The notes under the pieces: model-generated | What the model saw: the letters and a program-made list of their open reading frames with translations, nothing else | Database searches by the model: none | Told to the model about the DNA's origin: nothing | Origin: Hymenolepis diminuta | Lineage: Eukaryota; Platyhelminthes; Cestoda; Cyclophyllidea; Hymenolepididae | DNA: 64,000 bases | Assembly (NCBI GenBank): GCA_900708905.1 | Contig: CAADRB010000003.1 | Location: forward strand, 5,664,870 to 5,728,869 | Reading direction: 5' to 3' | In this document: positions 51,986 to 63,554 of the stretch, piece by piece | Layout of the letters: every line of letters begins with the position of its first letter | How positions within the stretch are numbered: position 1 is the first letter of the stretch | Translations under genes and position numbers: made by a program

Positions 51986-54184
51986 GAACCCGTTCTTAAG
52001 TTGATTATGAAGGTTGCATGGCTTTAGGGTTCTGGATAGATTTAAAGTGACCCTAATTCCAGAAATGCGGCATTTATAATACAACTGATTTAGATTCTTT
52101 AATATATAATGATCCTAAAGCCTAATAGAAGGTAGTAACTTTTTGAATCAGAAGAACAAGAGTTGAGATGGGCTAGTTGTGTATTAGGCGATAAGTGAGA
52201 GGGGAGAGAGGGAGTTGTAGAGAGTAGAGCTACCCTACAGTAGAGAACAAAATATGCTGTCTCTTGTGTATGTGACAACTGAATTTTATGTAAAGGTGAA
52301 AATAAAGTATTTTTAGGAGAGCAGCCTGATTCTGCTGTTTTTGCTCGTTGACGAGCAGCTGACAATTAGGGCATAATTAAGAGTCAGTAGGTGTGCCTTA
52401 CATAGAAAGACCGAGCAAAGCAATGAATCAGTGTGCGCAGGAACTACGGACTTCTCTTTGTCATTCATACCATTAGAATACATGAAAAGATCATTGCTGT
52501 AAGAGAGTAGTTTTCGGAGTGATAACAGTTTTTGACAGTCTTTGCATCAATCTGAGTGTGTGTTTAGCATTAATATAGCAGTTTTGCACAGTTGAAATCG
52601 AAATGTATGAACGTCACAGCTATTTACTTAAATGAATGGACAAATGCCTTTTGAGGATAAAGGATCCGGTAAATAAACATTCCGTTATTTGAAGCAACTT
52701 TCTATTGAAGGACTATATTTATGAGGAACTACCTTCCTCATAAATCGCTGTAAAGTTTCACCCTTTGAATTTTATTAGAGGTCAGGCCGATTGGTGTCAG
52801 TTAAGCGTAGTCGTTAATCTCATACTCGATACTCTATGCTTTTATTTTTCCACTAGATTGTCCTAACTCCCTGCGAGAGAAAGAGAAGTTCTAGACAGAA
52901 CTGGCTGAACTCTCTCAGGATCTTTGATATGTTAAGTCATAAATCCTCGCCACGAAAGACCTTAACTGCATTACTGGACTCCATCTTCATTCACTCATTC
53001 ATTATCTCTTTGGCAACTTTACAGATTCAGACGAAACATCTTATAACGGAATAGGACTTATGTGCAACGTAATATTAAGATATAGAATTCCTTCTATTTT
53101 AAGAAGAATACTTGGAGATTGATATAATAAAATTCATTTGCCAAAGGAGTAATAATGAATCGTATTTTTTCTCCTCACTCAGAAAATGAGAAAATGATGA
53201 ATGCATGAGCCTCCAGAATGTATCTAACAGTATCTGACTGCGGCTCCACAACACGTATTATATGGCGTAAAATGAAACGCAGGAGAACAGAATATTTAGA
53301 CCCAACCGTGATCCAAAGCTCTGACAGATAAGTCAAGGGGCTGATCTGATTAGAGTTTATATTGATTACTAGCAGTATTCCATAAATTAGAATTCGAAAA
53401 CTCACCAGCTGACTATTCGTGGGTGGTCAATACTTTCAACCACGAGGCGGAAGATAAGGCTGTTCGTTTCAAAAACCAGAGTAGAAAGATGAAGGATTGG
53501 TATCAAAAGAGCTGCAACTAAGGAGAGGCCGGAGTTGAAATTAAAAACACGCTTTCTACATGAGGTATCTCAGTGTACATCTTCCGGAAGATTGCCAGCC
53601 TCATAAAGGCAAAAGATCGGGTGACAAATCTTTAAAAATATGTCAAAAGAGATTGAATTAAAAACCAAATTGGAAGCATCAAAATTCCTATAAGAAAGCG
53701 TTCAAAATCTAAGGCAAGTTTTGAACTCGACTTCAAAGAAGTAGGCTGAAACTGCCCGTTTGAGGGTACCCATTGGTATGCTCAACGGTATGCTACAATA
53801 TTTGAAGTTTCTCGTGAATAACCTTTGTCCGACTCAATAGTCTTGTGTCTTGAGACGGATCTGATTATGGGAGATTAATGCTAGGTCTCCAGACTCTAAT
53901 AGGATAAGATATGACCACATTAAGTGGTAGAGATAAATTTGTGCATCCATTTTCTAAAAGTTTTCAATAATTGTCGGCATGAGGAAGAACGGTCCTGTGT
54001 GAATGGGTATTCTCAATGCATAAGGAGAGAGCAAAACGATTTTTTCAAATATTTAAGAATATTTTTCTCTCTGGTAAAAGTGGTATTTATCGATATGCTT
54101 TTGCCCCTCAGTACACCATAGCAGACTGAGATCATGTCTGGCGGGAAAGCTTGGCTTGTCATAATATGGCTTCTTTAAAGTAAT

Positions 54185-54780
54185 TTCAACTGATCAAGAA
54201 ATGCCGTTGGTCAGAAGAGTCATGCTGTTTTGGTGTTTACGGACCTGAAGAAGGAATTTGATAGCCCTATGAGCAATAATGCAGCTCTTTAATTGACCGG
54301 AAACGCTCCTGGAAATTTGTGAACGGTGTCAACACCGATGGACAGATTTCTAGACCCAAAAAACGCCTTTTTGGTGTGACAAGGAATTCGACGAATTTCA
54401 AAGGAAGGGTTTTTAGGTATTCAACCTGATTTTCCAACTTATTTTAGAAAATGTTTACTTTTATTTAGACCATTTCAAATTAAATCCGAAGTATTGGATA
54501 GGGAAGGGGCTCAAATTCGTGGATTAATTGAGTAAGCCAATGAGTATGATTAATGTATGATGCTCAATGGTATTAGTGCTGCAAAAGAAATGCCAGATAA
54601 ATTCATTCGGCTTCCAGCTAAGTATGGTATATCTACAGGAGAAATTTGTGGATGTTTGCTGTAGGGAATACAAATACAGAATGGCTACCTGTTGGAAATA
54701 GCAGAATTTGAAATGTAAAATTCTTCAAATATCTAGGGTCACAAATTAATTTAGATGAGACAGCGATAGTGCGACATTGC
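54185..54780 (+). mobile_element. Non-LTR retrotransposon (LINE) reverse transcriptase relic
   Basis: Two reverse-transcriptase landmarks are readable: VLVFTDLKKEFDS near 54225-54264 (motif A, normally F.DLKKAFDS) and FKYLGSQINLDE near 54724-54759 (thumb region, normally FKYLGS.I). The roughly 460 bp between them fits the family spacing shortened by deletion. Many stops and frameshifts are present, and the palm YADD core is not recognisable. It resembles RTE or CR1-type elements, but the clade is not certain. Confidence 0.7.
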
Positions 54781-54969
54781 TCTATTGCGGCTATTTCACA
54801 ATAGTACTAAGGATATCCGATAAAAATAGACGTAAGTCCTATCTTACAATTGCGATCTTGGAGAGTTATGGCTTGTTGAGCGCGAGGTCAGCAGATTTCT
54901 CTTGGAAGTTCCACAACTAAGTTTCAGCAAAGATGATTTTGGTTCGGTCAAAAATGAAAAATCTTCACG

Positions 54970-55170
54970 GTTTTCTTAATTAAAGCTCCTACCTTGGATA
55001 TACCCCGGCTAATTTGGGGAGGGGTGTGTGGGGGGGGGGGACAAATTTATTCTAGAGACCGGTTGTACGTGTCATCAACTAGTTGGACTTCTAAGAAGAT
55101 TATTAAGGTTTAGCAAAAAGGCTTTTTTTGTGTATTTGTGTATTTTTGTGAGTAGCATCCGCTATAATAC
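54970..55170 (-). repeat. Dispersed repeat family B, copy 2, with G-tract
   Basis: The minus strand carries tagcggatgctact, aagcctttttgctaaacctt, cttcttagaagtccaactag, tgatgacacgtacaac, the aataaatttgtccccc block and aaattagccgg, matching copy 1. A G-run on the plus strand (from 55030) lies inside the element. Confidence 0.75.
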
Positions 55171-55491
55171 TCAGAACCAACTTGACTTCAGTTTCAAAAC
55201 TTCCCAAATCTAGGCAAGACAGAGAGTAGGCTTCCTAGGGCTGCTTTGGTGAAAATTTTCCATTCTGGCATTCTCTTATTGATGAGTATTAACCAGAGAG
55301 GTTCATTACTTTTATTACGAGAAGTACGCCGATAACGTTTTACTTAACAGACGTGCACTTTAAATCGTATCTCTTTCAGTGCATTAATTCTACTCATTCA
55401 TTCCATTTCGCGACTAAATTTGACTCATCCGACTTTGTCGGTGAAATTTATTACACTTTCAACACTATCAATAAGAGAAAACGAGTGTACT

Positions 55492-55720
55492 TGTGGCGCA
55501 GTGGTTAACGAGCTCGTCTATAAAATCAGAGATCATGGGTTTAATAGTCATTGTTGCCCACCAAGTGAGTAGACTGACCAACCCTCCTGGTCAAGTTTGG
55601 CTAAAAAATGGACAGGTAGAAATCGGGTTTCTCACCAGGGAAGCTCAACAATGTTTCTTCTAACTCAAGATAGGCGTTGGAAAACACTTTCATGAATAGA
55701 CTTGGGGATTATTATTTCAT
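55492..55720 (+). repeat. tRNA-derived SINE, best copy
   Basis: The head has an exact Pol III box A match (TGGCGCAGTGG, 55494-55504) within GTGGTTAACGAGCTCGTC, and a degenerate box B (GGTTTAATAGT, 55538-55548). The spacing is that of a tRNA gene. The body contains gtgagtagactgaccaac, gtagaaatcgggtttctcac and cagggaagctcaac, which recur at other places in the window. No tRNA fold or 3' CCA end is kept, so it is a retroposon rather than a tRNA gene. Confidence 0.75.
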
Positions 55721-56934
55721 TTTATTATGAGTTAATGAATAATTTTTTACAGTATATAGATATATACATTTATATATTTTTTTCAGTCATCTAAGACTTT
55801 ACGATTTGTACCTTAATGCTGTAGACTTTGTGAGCAGCGTCAATTAAATTTCGCATCGGTGAGGACTCTGCGAACAACTTCTATTAGTCTCTGTTTCCAT
55901 AGTTAATATTTATCTCCCCTTCGGATGCCACCTAATGCTCTTTGTTCAGGAAACCTCTCAAGCACAATCTTTTTCTACCCTTCTGAATTCGTGAATATTG
56001 GTGACCCTTTTTAACACTTAGCATTTTGCCTTCTCTTTCGATGTCACTTAGTTCTATTGAACTTTCTGAACACTCAACGTTTTATATCTGTCAGGGAGCA
56101 CCGAACTTTCTATTAACTTTAATGTGTCTTACATGTTTTAACTCATATTTGATGGAAACAATTGTACCAATGCTAACGGGAGATTCCTCTAGATTTCTTG
56201 CTTACTATAAAAGTGAACTCGACCCTCTTCACTTACATTAACCAAGTGCGGCCAAAAACACGTATGATTGACAGTGATGCACTATCAAAATTCTGCCCAG
56301 ATATAAACTATCACTCGAATTTAAGGATATTTCCTCCCATTTAATAGCATTGAATCTCCACGGTGTTGTCCTCTATCTGAATAATATGATGATATACCTA
56401 TCTCTCATTACATCTCTAGAATTACAGCTTTATCATCCCTTCAATATCTTCAATATATGCAGACTCCTCTGCAAACCTTCAATTGTTTTGAAAGCACGAA
56501 ATTCACGCGCAGTTCTTTTATTTCTCTTCTTTTATTTGAGTTAAAATCCTCGATGTTAAACAGACAGTATTTACAATCAAAATACTTTGCGCTCTTCTTT
56601 TTACCGTGATATGCTGCATACCAGTTACTCAATTGCATTAAAATAGATCAAACTGAATCACTGAGTTCCATTTTGCTACTGAGCCTTAATGCCGGATTTT
56701 AGAACTTATTTTAGTTCAAATTTGATCTTTTCAGAAATTCTTACAAACTTCTTGTACTTTTTCAATCTGCAAGATCATATTATCAATCTCTTTGATACGT
56801 TGTATACATCCACTCACTTGTGAGTAAACCAACCAATCGACTTACAGATATCGATCCTTCTCCAGAGTTTTGCTATTTGTATCAGCACACAGCTACCTGA
56901 GAAGAGCTCATTTAGTTTTAACTGTTACTGGCTA
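55721..56934. other. No gene recognised
   Basis: Between the SINE and the first kinase relic. Short open frames are Leu/Ser-rich and lack domains or splice borders. The C-terminal part of the minus-strand kinase relic, if kept, was not found here. Confidence 0.5.
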
Positions 56935-57440
56935 ACAAAAAAGCTGCTCCGGGCTATTGTATTAAATTGTTCAAACGTCGACATCATGATCATTGCCAAC
57001 ACTGCAGTAAGATGCACATCGACAATCCATATAACGCAATTATCTTTGAGCCGAACTGATAACCAAGTTGCTCGTTTACAAATCTCTATACATTGACAAT
57101 GACAAGCACGTAGGGCCAAATGTGGCATTTTACTTTTCCAAAGTGTGAACTCCACGAACTCAAATAAGAGAGCTAAAAAAGTGTATTTAATAAATGAACA
57201 TATTTTATTAAAAATTAAAATATCCAACAAAAGTGAAGCTATTTAAATGGTATGGTATCTAGGCACCCAATGTCGGACCAAATGGTAAACTCCCTTTGAG
57301 ACACTTCGCTGAGATCAAATATAACAATTTCGATTAATTTAATCATTATTTCGTTTTAATTTTATAAACCTTACCTCTATCCCTCCTAAACGTTTTAGTG
57401 CCTTGTAAACCATAGTTAAATTTGAAAATCAAATTATAAC
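56935..57440 (-). pseudogene. Relic of a CK2-alpha-like kinase (N-lobe to catalytic loop)
   Basis: Minus strand. Near 57430-57380 it reads VYKALKRLGGIE, like VYKAHDKRSGID of the first domain of the intact gene. Near 57170-57100 it reads FEFVEFTLWKS and LALRACH, like FEFVEFTPWKR and LALQACH of the second domain. Further on, in shifted frames, a worn HRD region, an SNLV-like stretch and DHDVDV..YNSPE can be followed. Several frameshifts and stops make it a pseudogene. The N-lobe part is less certain than the 57180-56940 part. Confidence 0.75.
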
Positions 57441-57537
57441 GTTAATCATTAAGGAGTACAAATTTAAGTTGAAAATAAATTGTTTTTGGTCTGGAATGAA
57501 ATTAAATATTAATTTGCTGCAGTTGCACTTAAAGTTT

Positions 57538-58463
57538 ATGGAGAATCAGAAAGATCCTACGGAGACAACGCGCGAACAAATGAATGAGTACCTTTTCTAC
57601 ATGAGGTTGAGACCAACAATTCCTAAAGAGTAATTCAATTTATATATTCGATCAGTCTATTAAATTTAACTGTTTTAAACTTATGCTCAAATAGAGGGAG
57701 ATAGAGTTGAGACAACTTACCTCTCTAATATTTGACACCGCTTTGTAGACTGAGTGAGAATGAGATAAAAATCGGAATTTTCGCCCTGAATATAGCCCCA
57801 AATTTCAAATAAAATGCATCAGATTTTTTAATAGCGTCCTTTTTTGCCTTTAAAACAGTCCTCTAACACCTCTCTTGGCAAAAGGGTAATATTATGGAGC
57901 TTTCCCCTGTAAGAAAGCCGAATTTTATCACCCTCTTTATTATCCGTGGCTTAACCAGTAAGTTCAGTAATTCCACTTCCTGCGGTATGCAGTAGTGGCC
58001 ATCAAACGAAAAATTCAATACATTGATGTAAATAAACAGACAGTGACAGTGTATTGAGCCGGTGACTAGAAAAGGGTTAGACAATTAGAGGAACTTTAAG
58101 ATTCTTGCCCTTTACTGAATGAGAATTGCTTTTAAATTTAATTTTAGGACACACCGCATAGAGGATCACCCTGAATGGTATGAAAAGTATCCCCATCTTT
58201 TTCAAAGACCCGAAGCCAAAGTTGAAGTAAAGGAATCTTCAACTGAAGAAATCTCAGAGACATCAAGAGCACCAAATAAGCCAGTTCTACGGGCATCATC
58301 TAAGTCAATATCGAGAGCAACCTCCACGAGGTCAGTTTCAAAATCGCCTCCACCCAAAGTTGTTGAAGTAAAGTCCTCTGTAGCAATAAATAACTCCTCA
58401 AACTCATCAAGAATACTAAGGAAGCCAACTAAGAGGTATAATCTACGTCCGCGTAACAAGTAA
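57538..58463 (+). CDS. Small basic protein of unknown function, two exons
   Basis: Predicted exons 57538-57629 and 58148-58463 join in frame (GA|GTAATT donor, TTTTAG|G acceptor) to give 135 aa. Not recognised. The N-terminal third is compact and charged, with aromatic residues (EQMNEYLFYMRLRP, HPEWYEKYPHLFQ). The middle is Ser/Glu/Lys-rich and probably disordered. The C-terminus is strongly basic and ends KRYNLRPRNK; YNLRPR-type tails occur in various nuclear and retroelement proteins, which is only a hint. The second exon is open for 345 bases with a charge pattern typical of protein. The donor GTAATT is not ideal and the intron contains nothing recognisable. It sits amid kinase relics on both strands but has no kinase similarity. 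Confidence 0.6.
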
Positions 58464-59409
58464 CCTCTGCGAGGTCAGGGACGACCCCAGGGGTAACATG
58501 TTCATCATCACGACGATTATGTTGTCGGAACTCGAGTTTATATAGGTCACAGAGTGAGGAATGCGGAGGATTCCATTGAAGGCGTTCTTAAAGAAGAGAA
58601 AACCCAAAGTTTAAAATCTGCATTCCCGAAATTGTTTTAAATTTGGCATGATTCATAAATACAATTTCTTTTGGAATTTTGTGAGGAATTCACCTTTGTT
58701 TTGTACCTTCTCGATTGTTTGGGGTTCTATTAGAATATGTCATTGAAAAGAGTGCAAAAAAGTGTCATTCATTATGTTCAAATATCTATATATTTTCGCC
58801 AATACTCAACCCTTTTAAAGTGAGAATTGGTTTCAGAAACCAGATGTTCAGGTGCAAAGCTGCAAGTGGATCAGAACTGAAGTATACACAAATACCCATA
58901 AAATGAACACAAACAATTATTAAGTTTTTCAGTTTCTACTCGTTTTTATTGCAGTACCTCTAATTTGCCCTCAAACGAACGTTACTAGGTCAATAATATC
59001 TGATAAACTCAAGCAAACAGATCTGCTAGTGTACTTGGTGACATTAATTTTTATGACTTATTCAGTGGATAAATCAATATGACCTCGTAGCTGTACGAAG
59101 ATACCGACGATTTATTCTAGAATTAAATGGTCATATGGATGTAAAGATCGTCAAGAAATGCTCTTCAAAACTCAAGATGGCGTATTCTATGATGGATTGG
59201 TTTAAGAACCTGCAGATGATTGTTTATGCACAATTCAATTTTCGTTAAAGAACTAATTTATTGTTATCGAGTTAAAACTTGTACTCTGAAATTTATAATT
59301 AATATTTGTAAATACATATATCGTAACTATGTAACTATCGTAACCCTGAAAACTGTCAAACAAGCTTCGGTGAGATTAGCCAAAAAATAATCAATTTAGC
59401 TTAATTTTT

Positions 59410-59990
59410 CCCAGTCTTGGAAAATCTCATTTGGAAGAACTCGTCCGGAAATAATTCAACAAAATTTTGTTAGATATATTAAGCCTTTTATAGCACAGAA
59501 CAAAATTGCTATTGCTCCCAATTTGAGGGAACATATATTGTCCTGTGATAGTGGAAACCGCAAACGTTTAACAGGGGCGAATGGTGAAGCTGCCGATTTA
59601 ATGGTTAAATTGATGACTGTCAATCCATTCAAGCGTATTACAGCAAGACAAGCCCTGTCACATCCTTTCTTAGAGAAGCATCGTTATGATCAGGAGTTGT
59701 ATGCGAACTTCGCCAGAATGCTGAATTTGGATAGCAATGTTAATTCCGTCATCAGAAATGAAGCTGTCAGTAACTTGCTTTACTTTGATTGCAAATTTGC
59801 CAGATGGGTTGGAGAAAGCACATTTGGTCAAGTTCATAGAGTTCAAAGCAATTTGAAAGGGACCGCTCTGGCTGTAAGGATAATAATAACTACGAAAACT
59901 TCTGCAGTGAAAATGAAATACTCGACAAACTTCGAGGTGCACCAAATATGGTGAAATTCTTTGGCATGTATATAAATTTATAGGTGATAT
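59410..59990 (+). pseudogene. Relic of the tandem CK2-like kinase, exon 3 equivalent
   Basis: The frame open at 59523-59954 reads REHILSCDSGNRKRL, AADLMVKLMTVNPFKRIT, ARQALSHPFL and then GESTFGQVHRVQSN. This matches exon 3 of the intact gene, which joins the C-lobe of domain 1 to the N-lobe of domain 2. Upstream (59430-59520) the similarity continues weakly. After about 59880 a frameshift moves the homologous reading (ENEILDKLRGAPNMVKFFG) to another frame and ends at a stop. The glycine loop and the domain junction show that the duplicated source was already the fused gene. Confidence 0.85.
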
Positions 59991-62900
59991 AACACCTTTA
60001 TGTCTTGGTGACCCGATTATGGCTATCACTCAGGTTATTTTCAGGGGTAAACAAGTGACCTCCTTATTCTGTCAAGGATTACATCCATCTAATGGGTTCT
60101 GTCCTTAATGTTCAATCGATAGTGCCCTCATATACAGTCTGACTAACGGAAAGGATTTGTGGAGACCAGCGATTTCATTACTTTGAAATGACGACTTTTA
60201 TCTAGTTGATCAAATAATTTATTGAAGCAAAATTCTAGTCAGACGGGACGGAGCTATTTTTATCAAATGTGTTTAATAGAAATACTAAGTTAAAGTTTCA
60301 ACGAGAAAAACATGTTAGCCAAGATAATGTACTGCTCTTAATATCCCAATTTGTGATGGAATGCGAGTGTAGAATGAGGAGTTTTCTTTTCCGCGAAAAT
60401 TTCTTTTGAGTTCAATAACTGATCCTAATTTCCTCTTTTCGATTAGTATTTTTTAAGAATTTTATATCTGATGTGAGATTTCAAGTAGTTCACTTTGTCT
60501 GTTCGATCTAAGGATTTTGTCGAAGCCGCGACTGGGTTCTCAATCTGACACATAGAAGCATGGTCAAAGTGAAATTAGGAGAATTTCGTTATGAAAGGAA
60601 AATTTGTCATGTAACTGGAGTTGAGATTATTAACTTTAATGTCTTAAAATTTTCATAACTGGAAAAATCTATTAAAGTTACGTTCGGTAGAACCTAAATT
60701 TCTGGGGTAATTTTAAACAAAGTGAATAGGCTTTGTTTCTTTGTTATTTCTCTGTTGCCCACTTTTGTAAAGTATGGCCTTTCTATGCTGCAGTACCGCT
60801 AGGAGATCTAGTTCTACTGCTCTGATATATTATCCACAATATGATATGGCTAGGGTACAGTTCACTCAGAGTCAGAGAGGGAAGGCAAGACAAATGTGCA
60901 GTTGCTTTGTTAAATTTTTAACAAGAATATACATATGAGAATATAATTAATAACTGCTGTGATAAAGTGAGGTACTTGTCTAGACTGACTGTCCGGACGC
61001 TCAAGCTGGTATTCAACTAAAAATTGATTTGACAGAGATTGGAAATACATAGACTCTGTGGCTTTATGTTGATGACCCCTTATCATTTTTCCAGATTGAA
61101 GGATTAACTTACACATACGCAACCCCGTATCTAATAGAATAATTAAAATGTAGTACAATTAATTGAAATCAGTACTGATGATGTGAATTAGACAGAGTGA
61201 TGGCACTAGTCTTTCAGATTCTAATAGCGGGGCTTTACGATCAGCTTTTAGCATTTCCACATTCTCTTGCAGTTTTAACTCGCCACTTTTTCTTTGTTTT
61301 AAATCGTAAAGTGGTCTTAAATTTTAAATTATGTACATGATCACACATCTGATAGCGTGATAAAATAAGAATGGTTGTACTGTCAACCATTTTTTCTATA
61401 CAAGCTTGTCCCCAACGCGAAAGTCCTTGACCTAATAGCGTTAGAGCATTAGTAACTTATGCCCAGACAGTAGTAGAAAGCGTAACTTGGAGTTTTAAAA
61501 GGATATGTTAAGTTAAATAATATGCTATATCATTATTTTGTCATTGAATAACCTGAGATTTAAGGTTCCAGATATTTAAGTTCACTAAACTTTTGAAATT
61601 TTAGAAATCTGATCAAACTAGTACATTTTATTAAGGCCGATAGTTATATCACCATTACCTTTGATTTACCACTACAACGTCCTTGAGTTCCGCAAATTTT
61701 TGGAAAGTCCACCAAATTTTTCGTTCCAAGTTTCATAATAAAGTGAACTTTAACGTTGCAATAAGTAGCGGTGAGATTAGCTCAGTATTCGTTAGATAAT
61801 TTTAAAATGTTTCCATTTTTCTGGTATTGGAATTGAAGAGCAAAATTTTCTGTCCTTAAATCAGTTACTGCAATTATCCTCTATCAGTGCAAAATGTAAG
61901 GGTCTATTAAAATTTGGCAATGCCAAAGTTGGCCCAGTGACTTTGAAATGATATAAACTGATTTTAGAACATTGAAAAGCTTTCTGCAAACCCTACATCG
62001 ATCTCGACATCAAATCTTTTAAATCGGTCTATCCCGGTCTACTTTTCCCACCATCAGAGTCTTTAACGTAGTTTTTTTGTATATGACATTACATAAATAA
62101 AATCAAGTGCAACCTTCGCATTTGATAACCGGCAAAAATGTGAAGAGAGTTCAAATATGGAATAAAAGGGAAAAATGAAAGAATCAAATAAGACTTGTTT
62201 TATTACGAACTTGAGATTCAATAATTTTCAGTTTTTCCTTCGTATTTGAAATAATTAAAAACCAGGGAAAAGAGGTTTCGAAACCAGTCGATTGTAGCTG
62301 CCTCGCTCATAAAACATGGTTGAAATGATGGCGAATTATCTGGGAATTTTAGGTGATCCGTCCGACAGAGCCTTACAGGAATCATAGGACAAATATTTAA
62401 GTTATTTAATCATTTTAGAATCGGTTCTTCTGAACCTTCTAATTTCATTCTTTTGAACGAAGAGTCCATGACATTCATAAATTACATACATCATGTCACT
62501 GTTAATTTTTTGTGTATCATTGTGGACTCTGTAACTAATGCCTTCAGTTTACTTATAAATACTGATCCGCAGGGGCGAATAATATAATACGGTGTACCTA
62601 TTGTGCGGTATGCCATGTCAGAAGTTACGAGAGCGATGGCGATCAGTGCACATTAAGTGATGTCAGCAAACAACTGCACTAATTTAATCTGATTAACAAT
62701 AGAAAAATGAAATGTGGATTTGCAGTGCTTTCTTTCTGCTAACGGAGATGACCTTAAAACCTGGGTTGATTAAATTCCCATCCCTCCAATGCCACTACCT
62801 TGCAGACCCCAACCAACTCAATGTTAGGTGCCTGGAGAGTAATAGGGTAACATTTTTTGTGCTAGTACAGAAAGATGCCGTGTTTTTGGGTGCTCTGTCT

Positions 62901-63283
62901 GTCACAGTTTTAACAGAGAACTCACAAAAATCGGGTTTTCTAAAACATACTCTGTGTTCAAGATTTAATCACTTCTGGAAATCACAGCAAATGTAATAAT
63001 TAGCGCTTTGGATTTCATATGAATTTTGCTCCTTAGTACCTTTCCTATATTCAAGTGTTGCTTAACAGACCTGAAAATCTAGGGGAAAGAGTTGTTGTCA
63101 CTGAATAGGAGAATGGGAAAAAACTGTTCTTATTAACCACGGAGGGTTTGGACTATATCTTTTCTCGTAACTAAAGAAGGAAATTGTTTCTACCCATTCG
63201 TCTCTAAATTCTTTCATTATCACCCATGTTAGTTAAATTTTTTGTTTATGATAATTTCTTCTAAGGGAGTTATTTCTTTACAG
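59991..63283. other. Probable remnant intron between two kinase relics
   Basis: The stretch lies between the exon 3-like and exon 4-like relics on the plus strand, so it may be the decayed intron of a lost paralogue. The corresponding intron in the intact gene is 696 nt. No other coding sequence was recognised; the 94-codon frame at 62712 has no family resemblance. Confidence 0.45.
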
Positions 63284-63553
63284 AGTAACTTTGTATCTCT
63301 CATGTGCGAGTTCGTGGAGTTCACAGCAGGGAAAAATCTCTTCAAAAAATGAAAAGCTCTGAAATACAATACTACATTTACCAATTACTCCTGCTTCACA
63401 AGCTTGTCGTGGCTTTGGAATTATGCACAGAGATGTCAGGCCAAGCAGCACGGTTGTAAATCTATCGCGGAGACAATTACGGTTTGGGAAATTGGGGACA
63501 GGCAACTTATTACCATCCAGAACAGGAATACAATATCCTCGTTGGATCAGAAC
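63284..63553 (+). pseudogene. Relic of the tandem CK2-like kinase, exon 4 equivalent, cut by mariner
   Basis: An acceptor (ttctttacag) is followed by a frame reading EFVEFT, then after frameshifts EIQYYIYQLLL, GIMHRDVRPSS and NWGQATYYHPEQEYN. These correspond to exon 4 of the intact gene (EFVEFTPW, EIQYYIYQLLL, IMHRDIKPSN, DWGQATYYHQGKEYD). DWG has become NWG. Similarity stops at about 63553, where a mariner end begins. It lies on the same strand as, and downstream of, the 59.4 kb relic, in the exon 3 then exon 4 order. Confidence 0.85.
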
Positions 63554-63554
63554 A

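Larger units (their letters stand above)
51092..54184. other. Upstream of the tandem kinase; no further gene recognised
   Basis: Holds the assembly gap and a SINE copy. No recognisable exon; open frames are under 90 codons. Promoter elements for the kinase could not be identified. Confidence 0.55.

Noticed and set aside
55492..55565. A functional tRNA gene
   Set aside because: Box A is perfect, but box B is degenerate, the arms do not pair and the sequence continues into a repeated body.
56925..57230. 101-codon minus-strand open frame as a gene
   Set aside because: Only its first part resembles the kinase; the catalytic loop continues in other frames with stops, so it is a pseudogene.
62712..62996. 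94-codon plus-strand open frame
   Set aside because: No recognisable domain, no supported splice partners, and it lies within the probable remnant intron of the kinase relic.
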